Part shown: in pieces, positions 9,940-18,001 of the stretch
Position numbering within the stretch: position 1 is the first letter of the stretch
Layout: every line of letters starts with the position of its first letter
Source of the DNA: Candidatus Cloacimonadota bacterium
GTDB lineage: Bacteria > Cloacimonadota > Cloacimonadia > JGIOTU-2
Reading direction: 5' to 3'
Assembly: GCA_023129415.1 (NCBI GenBank)
Contig: JAGMCF010000029.1
Span: forward strand, 1 to 32,688
DNA: 32,688 nt
The notes under the pieces: generated by a model
What the model saw: the letters and a program-made list of their open reading frames with translations, nothing else
Databases searched by the model: none
What the model was told of the DNA's origin: nothing
Made by a program: the position numbers and the translations under genes

Positions 9940-11694
9940 ATGAAAAAAACATTATTACTTAGTTTCATAATGTTATTTGCAATAACGCAAATAGCTTTCA
10001 CAGACCAAAGTGCATCATATGGATGGGAAGATGGTCTTGGGACTGCTTTAGGTTTCTATGGGAATGCTGTTCTTGAGAATAGTACAGAACAGGCTTATGA
10101 AGGTACACACAGCCTAAAATACACTGAAGATCCAATTGGCGGGACACCCCAAGCGTATATCTGGTGGGTTACTGGATTGACAGATGGAGATATAATTGAT
10201 GCAAGCTTCTGGGTATATGACTATAATGAAGAAAATTTGTATCCAAAAGGAAGGATCTGGGCACATTATACCTCTGATCCTGATGATATTTATTCATATG
10301 CAGGAAGCGCAAGTGGGAACACAAACTATTCAGTAATGGGTTGGTCACAGCTATCATACTCATGGACCTTTGATTCAAGTGGAGGAACGCGAGATGGTTT
10401 TGTTGTTGAAGCACGCATATACAGTGCTGAGGGTGAAAATGTAATTTACATTGATAGTACTGCTATAACTGTCAGTTCAGACACAGCAATAATCTATGAC
10501 TGTAGCCCACCTGTAACTGCTTCAATAGTCATAAGCATTGCTATTAGTATAACTGCTCTTGATGTGCTTTATGATTTAGATTTAACATCAGTTGATGCTG
10601 CTGATTATACCCTAACAGGCACAGAAATCATTACATTCTCAGATGCAACTATTGATGGTACAAATTCACAACTTGTTCATTTAACCGGATCATCTTTAAA
10701 TATGGTTGGCGACTTAATACTTGATAATATTTATGATTCTGCCAATGACACAGATTATGATTTCTATGCAGGTATCACTCCAGTCGCTCTCACAAATACG
10801 AACAATCCTGATGGCCATATTGTAGATGGAGAGTTTGCTACTTTCCAGGGAATTGTCTCCGCTAATGATGAATTCAGAGATGTCTGGATAAGTGATGCTT
10901 ATGGACCTTACAATGGCGTATTAATTTATGATTACGATTTTGATGCTTTTGTTGCAGTTGGAGATGAAATCCTGTTTGTTGCAAAAAGGGATGAATATAT
11001 TAATCTTACCGAGTTAAAAGATCCTATCCTATTATCAATTATTTCATCTGGAAATGAACCCTATCCGCCAGCTCTAATCTCAGGTTCTGATATTGAATCC
11101 ACTATACCAGCAAATACAAATCCTGCCGAACAATGGGAAGGACAATTGGTAGCTATTAATAGTGTATTAGTTGCTTCCACTGTTAGCAAAGACGATATGT
11201 ATATCGGTTCAGATGATGATTGGGTAACTACTTTTGTAATCGGTGATAATGTTGACTATCTGTATGAAAATATTGGTCCAGTATTAGATAATGCAATTGC
11301 TTCTGGCGAACCGATTGATATCAAAGGAGTGGTTGATTGGAATTATAGTAATGAATATTACAGAATTAACCCAAGAACTATTGATGATTTACTGGATGTA
11401 GAGGATTATCCCAATCCTGCTAATTCGTTTGTTCTATATCAGAACTATCCTAATCCAGTGACTTCCTCAACCACGATTTCTTTTTCAGCCACAGATTTAC
11501 ACAGATTATCACAGATAGAAATTTATAATGTAAACGGACAATTGATAAAGCAATTTCCAATAACCAATCACCAATCATCAGTTGAATGGGAAGGAACAGA
11601 TGAAAGTGGCAAACCAGTTTCTAATGGAATCTATCTCTATAAATTGATTGCAGCCAATAAATCCATAACCAAAAAAATGATCCTCCTTCGTTAA
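9940..11694 (+). CDS. Secreted protein with nuclease-associated OB-fold-like region and C-terminal sorting domain
   Basis: Signal peptide MKKTLLLSFIMLFAITQIAFT. Segment HIVDGEFATFQGIVSANDEFRDVWISDAYGPYNGVLIYDYDFDAFVAVGDEILFVAKRDEY resembles OB-fold domains linked to secreted nucleases. Tail SFVLYQNYPNPVTSSTTISF...GIYLYKLIAANKSITKKMILLR. RBS GGAGGAAG. Confidence 0.7.
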   Translation: MKKTLLLSFIMLFAITQIAFTDQSASYGWEDGLGTALGFYGNAVLENSTEQAYEGTHSLKYTEDPIGGTPQAYIWWVTGLTDGDIIDASFWVYDYNEENLYPKGRIWAHYTSDPDDIYSYAGSASGNTNYSVMGWSQLSYSWTFDSSGGTRDGFVVEARIYSAEGENVIYIDSTAITVSSDTAIIYDCSPPVTASIVISIAISITALDVLYDLDLTSVDAADYTLTGTEIITFSDATIDGTNSQLVHLTGSSLNMVGDLILDNIYDSANDTDYDFYAGITPVALTNTNNPDGHIVDGEFATFQGIVSANDEFRDVWISDAYGPYNGVLIYDYDFDAFVAVGDEILFVAKRDEYINLTELKDPILLSIISSGNEPYPPALISGSDIESTIPANTNPAEQWEGQLVAINSVLVASTVSKDDMYIGSDDDWVTTFVIGDNVDYLYENIGPVLDNAIASGEPIDIKGVVDWNYSNEYYRINPRTIDDLLDVEDYPNPANSFVLYQNYPNPVTSSTTISFSATDLHRLSQIEIYNVNGQLIKQFPITNHQSSVEWEGTDESGKPVSNGIYLYKLIAANKSITKKMILLR

Positions 11695-11807
11695 TATCCT
11701 GCGCTAAAATTTACACTGCGAAGTCCTAATATTCGGGACGAAGTGGTGCTTCGGATATCAAGAAACTTCGGAGGATAAATTCTGATGAGGTAATGTATTT
11801 ACACAAG

Positions 11808-11843
11808 ATAGCCTTGTACCTAAATGTGCAAGGCTATTTTATT
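11808..11843 (+). terminator. Rho-independent-type terminator
   Basis: atagccttgtac (11808-11819) / gtgcaaggctat (11826-11837) 12-bp stem with one wobble, 6-nt loop, followed by TTTTATTTC. Confidence 0.75.
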
Positions 11844-11856
11844 TCTAATAATGATA

Positions 11857-12900
11857 ATGAAATATTTTAAATTAGTCTTATTCAATATAATTATTATTGT
11901 CTTAGCATCTAACATTTATGCTGATGATTATTATGCTGGCACAGAAGGATTAAGCGGCGAGGAATTAGTAAATGCACTTCATAATATAATCGATGATCAT
12001 ATATACTACAGCTATCAACAAGCTGGAGAGTATGTTTTTATAATGAATGAAGAGGATGGATATCTTACTTGTGTGTATTCAGGTGAGCAGACACCAATGC
12101 CAGATCCAATTAATTTTCAATATTTTAATCGAGAACATACTTGGCCCCAAAGCTACTTTGAAGAAGGAGAAATCGCTGTAAAAAAATCTGACATGCATCA
12201 TTTATATCCAACCAATCCAGATGTAAATAATCTGAGAGCTAATCTGCCATTTGGTGATGTATTCAATGTTTGGTGGACTTCTATATATGATTCAACATGT
12301 AAACATGGCACTAATATTAATAACGAGGAATGTTTTGAACCACGGGATATTCATAAAGGAGATGCTGCTCGAGCATTATTTTATTTTGGTATTCGGTATT
12401 ATATGGAACTACCTGAAGTGAAAGGATGGGAGCAAGAAGTGTTGAAAGAATGGCATAATGATGACCCACCGGATTCTAACGAAATATATAGAAATGAACA
12501 GGTTTATACTTTACAAGAAAATCGAAACCCTTTAATCGATCATCCAGAATTTGCAGATTTGATAGATTTTGAAGATTTCACCAATGCCATTAGTATTAAT
12601 AATTTTTATGATAATACTTTATATTTATATCAGAATTATCCAAATCCTTTCAATCCAACAACAACAGTTTCTTTTTCTGTAGCACAAATGTCCTCATTTG
12701 TGAATCTTGAAATTTACAATATAAAAGGACAGAAAATAAAAACATTCCGAATTCAACATTATGAAATCCAAACTCTAAATCAGGTTATCTGGGATGGCAA
12801 AGATGAGAATGGTAAGCAGGTTCCAAGTGGAGTGTATTTGTATAGATTAAGCACGAATAATTTTCAATCAAATATTCAAAAGATGTTATTAATGCAGTAA
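11857..12900 (+). CDS. Secreted endonuclease I family (His-Me finger) nuclease with C-terminal sorting domain
   Basis: NREHTWPQSYFEEGEIAVKKSDMHHLYPTNPDVNNLRANLPFGDV is the EndA/BsnI-like His-Me finger core. Tail LYQNYPNPFNPTTTVSF...GVYLYRLSTNNFQSNIQKMLLMQ. The ORF track starts at 11824, inside the terminator stem; MKYFKLVLFNIIIIVLASNIYA from 11857 is the better signal-peptide start. Confidence 0.88.
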   Translation: MKYFKLVLFNIIIIVLASNIYADDYYAGTEGLSGEELVNALHNIIDDHIYYSYQQAGEYVFIMNEEDGYLTCVYSGEQTPMPDPINFQYFNREHTWPQSYFEEGEIAVKKSDMHHLYPTNPDVNNLRANLPFGDVFNVWWTSIYDSTCKHGTNINNEECFEPRDIHKGDAARALFYFGIRYYMELPEVKGWEQEVLKEWHNDDPPDSNEIYRNEQVYTLQENRNPLIDHPEFADLIDFEDFTNAISINNFYDNTLYLYQNYPNPFNPTTTVSFSVAQMSSFVNLEIYNIKGQKIKTFRIQHYEIQTLNQVIWDGKDENGKQVPSGVYLYRLSTNNFQSNIQKMLLMQ

Positions 12901-12927
12901 AAGTTGCATAATTTTGGAAAAAAAATT

Positions 12928-12965
12928 AGGGCGACTCCACAGACTATGGAGTCGCCCTGTTTTAA
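12928..12965. terminator. Bidirectional rho-independent-type terminator between convergent genes
   Basis: agggcgactcca (12928-12939) / tggagtcgccct (12947-12958), perfect 12-bp stem. Right side TGTTTTAAT; left flank A-rich (GGAAAAAAAAATT), giving a T-run on the minus strand. Confidence 0.85.
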
Positions 12966-12981
12966 TATTATTGACTATTTA

Positions 12982-15900
12982 TTATCTCAATAAGATTATT
13001 TTCTTTATTTCAGATTTATAATTATCAGTTTCAAGGCGATATAAATAAATGCCATTTGCTACTTTATTACCATTTGTATCCAACCCATTCCAGATAACTT
13101 CATTTAATCCGCATTTTGCATTCTGCATTTCACACTTCTTTACTAATTGCCCCTTTATATTATAGATATTAATTTGAGCATTCTTGTTATAATTTGCAGC
13201 CAATCCAAATGAAATTGTTGTGAAGATTTTTACTGGATTAGGAAAGTTCTGGGCGATAAAATATCTATATTGGTTAGGATTATCATTAACGCTATGGGGT
13301 GGTGTCCAATCAACAAGTCCTGTTCTTTCTAAATCATAGCGATACATGGGCCACAAAATAGAAGAGTCTCCATAAGGAGATTTATAATCAATTATCCAGA
13401 GACCGGATATAGTACCAACCGCAATTTCATAATCTCCATCTTCGTCAATATCTATAATTGCTGGAGGAGATTTTATATCATAACTACAGTAAATTGGGAA
13501 ATCAGATACCATTCCACCATTTGTTGTAATAGCATATAAGTTTTTATCATTACAGCCGAAAATAATATCAAACAATCCATCATCATTAATATCTGCAATA
13601 ATTGGAGTAGATTCAATTGCTGTTCCTGTATTATATGGGAATCCAGAAAGGATATTACCTGCCCAATCTACAACATAAAGTTTTCCAGTCATAGTTCCAA
13701 CGACAATTTCTAAGTCATTAAAACCTTTTAAAGGACTACTATCAAAATTAACAACAACGGGTGATGTCCTTATCTCTCCAGAAAGAGTAATTTCATCTTC
13801 TACAACACCATCTGAAGAAATAATATACAACTTACCAGTAGATGACCCTGCAACAATTTTATAGTCTTCTTCAAACTTGACAATAGTTGGAGCAGAACGA
13901 ATTGCTCCAGAAGTTTCCGCTGTCCAAACTGTATCCGCACTTGTATTTATGCAATATATATTCCCATCGCTACACCCCACAATGATTTCTTTTGCATCAT
14001 CACCATCGATATCAGCAACTGCTACACCCACACCAGAGTACATAAAATTTGGAAGTGTGATTGGGAAGTTTGGATAATTTGCTCCAGATGAATCTATTAC
14101 ATAGAGATCCTTAAATATCGTTTGGAATATTATTTCATAACTCCCATTATTATCAATATCTGAAATTACAGGGGTGCATAAAATATTACCAGTAGAAGCA
14201 AAGGAAAATAACACATCACCATTTGGCTTTAATACATAGATATTGTTACTTCTGGAACCAACTACAATATTAAGCGTGTCATCACCGTTGATGTCTGCAA
14301 TAGCTACAGACCCGTATATTTGATCACCTGTATTAAATGGAAAACCAGGGAATTCATTTCCAGATTTATCGCAGCAATGAACATCACCATTTTTATCACC
14401 AAAGATTACATCTATTTCTCCGTTAGAATCAATATCTACTAAAGCCGGACATCCTAAAACACCATTGATTATTTCAATAGGCCATCCAGATTGATCAAAT
14501 ACTACATCAATGCTAAAATCAAGGTCTGCAGAATAGACGATATTGCTTGTCACATGTAATGTAAAATCAATTGTGCAGACTCCAATTCCTTCCGCGAACT
14601 CTATAGTGAATGGATCTATTAAATTCAATCCTGAAGAGCCTGGAGAAATATTGTTATAGGTTCCAATAGAATCAAGTATTGTTGCACGGGGGTCATCGCA
14701 TCGCAGGATTGCAACAATATCTGTGGCAGTGATAAAGGTCTCTCCGTTAGAAAGCCATATACGGAGATCAATAGTTTCTCCTGGATTGACATTACCATCA
14801 AAATCACCTGTCACCTCAGAAATTAAATAAGAATCAATTTCAAGGAATGGAAGTATACCACCTTCAATATTCATTACTGCTCTATTAACAGCATAAAATC
14901 CAGAAGGCATTCCATCTGGAAGTGAATACCATGAAACATTAGTGGAACCCCATCCAAAATTTAGATGAAAAAGATTATCACCACCACTATCGTATCCATC
15001 ACAAATAATTGCATGACCGCCTCCTGATCCTAAAATGCTTAATGCAGCAGGTTGAGCATCCATCATGTTATCAGCCATCACGGAATAAAAATTTGGATTA
15101 GATGAGTAATAACCAACTGCTGTATCGTATACAAATTTGAATATAAGGGCATCACGCAAATCATTATGTCCGGGATAATAGACATAGGCTCCGGAACCTT
15201 CAGAAGAATAGCCCATATGAACAGCTACTCCGCAAGCGAAAGATAAAGCTGCAATCAGATGATTAGAAAGAGCATCATTTGTTAAATAAACAGCTCGTAT
15301 TTCATCAAGATATGTATTCAATGTAGGAAATGGAGGAAAATTACGAATATACCAATCATCATCAATATGTATATAGGGATAAGTACTTGCGGATGTATAA
15401 TCGTCACTATCATCAAAAGAAGCTTCATTAATATACCTATGATAATTAATTATCTGTGCCAATGCTGTAGCAACACAGCCAACTACACATCTTCCACCAT
15501 GTTCAGGATCTAATGGGCAGTAATCCCAGTATGGTGAGGGGTTTTGGTTCCACTGAGTTTCTATCCAACCGCCTGTAGTTGTGGTTCCTGGTGTTGGCCA
15601 TATACCACGACCCCGGCCTTTGAAAAAATTAATGTTCTCTTTTTCGTAATTTGTCCAGAATAGATTATTTTTGCTTTTAATATCCTCAGATGTTAAAGGG
15701 ATTGCTTCCAATCTTAATTGCATATCCTTTTTCAACATTTGATAGAAAATATTTTGTATAATATCTTCTGGTGAAAAATTATTGCGAAATGAATAAGCAA
15801 TAACAGGTGTTATGTCTGTATCAGTGGAAATAGCGATGTAACCTTTTGGCATCAGGTTGAATACATAAGATAAAATTTTGCCATCATTATCTTTTAGTTC

Positions 15901-16053
15901 AAACAGATTATCAATTTGAAAGTCGTCTTTATCATAAATTATTAGGTGCATATTTGCAACTTGAGTTGCTAAGTCTGAATCAATTGGTATTGCTAATAAG
16001 CTTCCAGTTGAAAATAGTGTAATTATTAAAAATCCAAATAATAACTTTTTCAT
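12982..16053 (-). CDS. Secreted C10 (streptopain-like) cysteine peptidase fused to an 8-repeat FG-GAP/VCBS-like beta-propeller and sorting domain
   Basis: GGRCVVGCVATALAQIINYHRY (Cys motif), GGGHAIICDGYDSGGDNLFHLNFGWGS (His motif), repeats such as DINGDDTLNIVVGSRSNNIYVL and DIDGDDAKEIIVGCSDGNIYCI, tail NFPNPVKIFTTISFGL...GIYLYRLETDNYKSEIKKIILLR. Confidence 0.88.
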   Translation of the reverse strand: MKKLLFGFLIITLFSTGSLLAIPIDSDLATQVANMHLIIYDKDDFQIDNLFELKDNDGKILSYVFNLMPKGYIAISTDTDITPVIAYSFRNNFSPEDIIQNIFYQMLKKDMQLRLEAIPLTSEDIKSKNNLFWTNYEKENINFFKGRGRGIWPTPGTTTTGGWIETQWNQNPSPYWDYCPLDPEHGGRCVVGCVATALAQIINYHRYINEASFDDSDDYTSASTYPYIHIDDDWYIRNFPPFPTLNTYLDEIRAVYLTNDALSNHLIAALSFACGVAVHMGYSSEGSGAYVYYPGHNDLRDALIFKFVYDTAVGYYSSNPNFYSVMADNMMDAQPAALSILGSGGGHAIICDGYDSGGDNLFHLNFGWGSTNVSWYSLPDGMPSGFYAVNRAVMNIEGGILPFLEIDSYLISEVTGDFDGNVNPGETIDLRIWLSNGETFITATDIVAILRCDDPRATILDSIGTYNNISPGSSGLNLIDPFTIEFAEGIGVCTIDFTLHVTSNIVYSADLDFSIDVVFDQSGWPIEIINGVLGCPALVDIDSNGEIDVIFGDKNGDVHCCDKSGNEFPGFPFNTGDQIYGSVAIADINGDDTLNIVVGSRSNNIYVLKPNGDVLFSFASTGNILCTPVISDIDNNGSYEIIFQTIFKDLYVIDSSGANYPNFPITLPNFMYSGVGVAVADIDGDDAKEIIVGCSDGNIYCINTSADTVWTAETSGAIRSAPTIVKFEEDYKIVAGSSTGKLYIISSDGVVEDEITLSGEIRTSPVVVNFDSSPLKGFNDLEIVVGTMTGKLYVVDWAGNILSGFPYNTGTAIESTPIIADINDDGLFDIIFGCNDKNLYAITTNGGMVSDFPIYCSYDIKSPPAIIDIDEDGDYEIAVGTISGLWIIDYKSPYGDSSILWPMYRYDLERTGLVDWTPPHSVNDNPNQYRYFIAQNFPNPVKIFTTISFGLAANYNKNAQINIYNIKGQLVKKCEMQNAKCGLNEVIWNGLDTNGNKVANGIYLYRLETDNYKSEIKKIILLR

Positions 16054-16144
16054 CTTTCCTCCTCAAAATATTTTTTTATAAAAAAGAAAGTGTAATATTT
16101 TTTGTCAATTTTTTTAAGTTTAATTTTAATCAAACAAATAACTT

Positions 16145-16402
16145 CTAAATTTGATTTTTAACTAAAAGTTTATAATAGGTACTTGTTTGAGATTTATTTA
16201 TATTTCTTTGTGGAATTCTGGTTAACTCAAAATCTATTATAAATCCGTATAATGAAACTCTAATTATATCACCAATTTTTACTGCTTTTGAGGGTTTAAC
16301 ACTCTTTCCATTAATCTGAACTAATCCCTTTTCACACGCCTTCTTTGCTATTGAACGGTGTTTTACGATACAAAGTTTATTTAATAAAATGTCAATTCTC
16401 AT
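16145..16402 (-). CDS. Small S4-domain RNA-binding protein (RqcP/Hsp15-like)
   Basis: MRIDILLNKLCIVKHRSIAKKACEKGLVQINGKSVKPSKAVKIGDIIRVSL is a canonical S4 fold signature in an 85-aa protein. Confidence 0.82.
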   Translation of the reverse strand: MRIDILLNKLCIVKHRSIAKKACEKGLVQINGKSVKPSKAVKIGDIIRVSLYGFIIDFELTRIPQRNINKSQTSTYYKLLVKNQI

Positions 16403-16441
16403 TTAATTAATCCTAACTCGGATAAACCCAAACCAAAAAGA

Positions 16442-16512
16442 ATTAACCACCCCAATACAGTCGTTCCTCCTTACGGGGCAAGCCGAGAACACCGAGAAAC
16501 ACTGAAAATAAT
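16442..16512. repeat. Intergenic AACCAC...CCGAGAACACCGAGAA repeat, copy 1
   Basis: attaaccacc + ~31 nt + ccgagaacaccgagaaacactgaaaataat. Near-identical to copy 2 at 17838-17875 apart from the internal insert. Confidence 0.7.
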
Positions 16513-16677
16513 AGTTCAAAAAAAGTTGAGCAAAAATTTTTATTGTGTGAACATTCATTAATAAAAGCTTCACAGAGATGGATAAAAAATATTTTGCCAA
16601 ATAGTGTAAGGATATAAAAATTAAGTGACTAAGAAACATTTTAATTTAAGCTGGATAAAGAAATTTTCAATTTACTG

Positions 16678-17796
16678 TTAGTTTGAGAATAGGTCAATTT
16701 CGAAAAAATTATTTTTAGTAACTCCACCAAAATGGAACAAAGATATATTGCCAAATCCATAATTGTAACATAAGTTTATTTTTGAAACTATTTTTTGTGA
16801 AGGATATTTTCTATCATCATCCCATGCACGAATTGATATGCCAATTTTTTCTTTTTTAACATCAAATAAGTTTTGATCAATAATTTTTTCGAACTCATTA
16901 TCTAATTTTGTATAAATCATTAATGAAACAAAATCTAAATTTTCATCGCGCAACCATTCTTTCCAGTTTTGAAAATAATTATTCCTGGCATTATCAAAAT
17001 CTGGTTTGACAGTAACAACAAATTTTATATTTGGATTTATTAGTTTGATTTTTTCGCTGATATTTATTAAAAAATTCGAGATTTGCTTTTGTCTCCAAAA
17101 TGTAAAATTAGGTGGATTGAATTCATCTATTATATCATCTGAAAAGTTTCTTAAAGCAATGGGATTATATCCATATTTTTTATCCGGGTATCGAACATAA
17201 TCCAAAATTATGCCATCCAGATTATAATTATTTATAATATCTAAAATTATATTTTCAGTATAGACTTTTACCTCGTTAATCCCGGGGTCAAGAAATGCAC
17301 CAACAGGCCCACTTGTTTTCATAGGGGTAAAATCCTGAGTGCAAGTTATCCATTCTGGATGCTGAAAATAGATATGAGTCTCTGGCAACCTATCGGTTTC
17401 TTTCGGAGTAACCACAAATGTTGTAATCCATCCATACACATCAATATGAAAAAGATGTGAGAGCGTTAAAAGGTATTCAAAAGGGTCGAACTCATTATTA
17501 TAATCTTCTAAAAAGTATGACCGTTTTTCTGGATTTTCATATGTGCTGTCAGTTTTATTAGGTATATAAAGTGCATCACCTCTGTAACGGATTTCTGCAA
17601 AGATTGCATCAAAGTTGTATGTATATGCAAATTTCACAACCTCAACAACTTTTTCAGGAGAATTAATTTGCCAGGCTGTTGCCCACAAAGATTTAAATTT
17701 TGCAAATGAAATTTCATAAAAAAACAAAATAGAAAAAATGATAAAGATAACAATTTTTATTTGTCCCAGAGTAAATCGGGGATTGTTATTTGTCAT
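16678..17796 (-). CDS. GHL10/DUF187-type glycoside hydrolase-like protein, signal-anchored
   Basis: FKSLWATAWQINSPEKVVEVVKFAYTYNFDAIFAEIRYRGDALY, FHIDVYGWITTFVV, AFLDPGINEVKVYTENIILDIINNYNLDGIILDYVRYPDKKYGY. N-terminal hydrophobic segment KIVIFIIFSILFFYEISFA. Confidence 0.8.
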   Translation of the reverse strand: MTNNNPRFTLGQIKIVIFIIFSILFFYEISFAKFKSLWATAWQINSPEKVVEVVKFAYTYNFDAIFAEIRYRGDALYIPNKTDSTYENPEKRSYFLEDYNNEFDPFEYLLTLSHLFHIDVYGWITTFVVTPKETDRLPETHIYFQHPEWITCTQDFTPMKTSGPVGAFLDPGINEVKVYTENIILDIINNYNLDGIILDYVRYPDKKYGYNPIALRNFSDDIIDEFNPPNFTFWRQKQISNFLINISEKIKLINPNIKFVVTVKPDFDNARNNYFQNWKEWLRDENLDFVSLMIYTKLDNEFEKIIDQNLFDVKKEKIGISIRAWDDDRKYPSQKIVSKINLCYNYGFGNISLFHFGGVTKNNFFEIDLFSN

Positions 17797-17837
17797 TTGA
17801 AATTTTTACCTTTTACCTTTTCTGGCATCTTGAGAGA

Positions 17838-17875
17838 ATTAACCACCGAGAACACCGAGAATCACCGAAAATAAT
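17838..17875. repeat. Intergenic AACCACCGAGAACACCGAGAA repeat, copy 2
   Basis: attaaccaccgagaacaccgagaatcaccgaaaataat, same orientation as copy 1 on the other side of the GHL10 gene. Confidence 0.7.
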
Positions 17876-17929
17876 ATTTTAATTCCAAATCTGGAATCAT
17901 CGTTTTCATATTCCATTTTCCGTTTTCCA

Positions 17930-18001
17930 ATTAATCTTTTCCCTTTAATCTTTAATCTTTTAATCTTTAATCTTTTTTTGCCTTTTACCTTTTACCTTTT
18001 T
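17930..18001. repeat. Low-complexity (CTTTAAT)n / (CCTTTTA)n tract overlapping the 3' end of xseA
   Basis: aatcttttccctttaatctttaatcttttaatctttaatctttttttgccttttaccttttaccttttt. Confidence 0.85.

Noticed and set aside
16403-16639. 78-aa minus-strand ORF upstream of the S4 gene
   Set aside because: Covers an intergenic AACCAC-type repeat; composition is not protein-like.
17930-18001. CRISPR-like repeat array
   Set aside because: Units are 7-8 nt, contiguous and spacer-less; this is a low-complexity tract.
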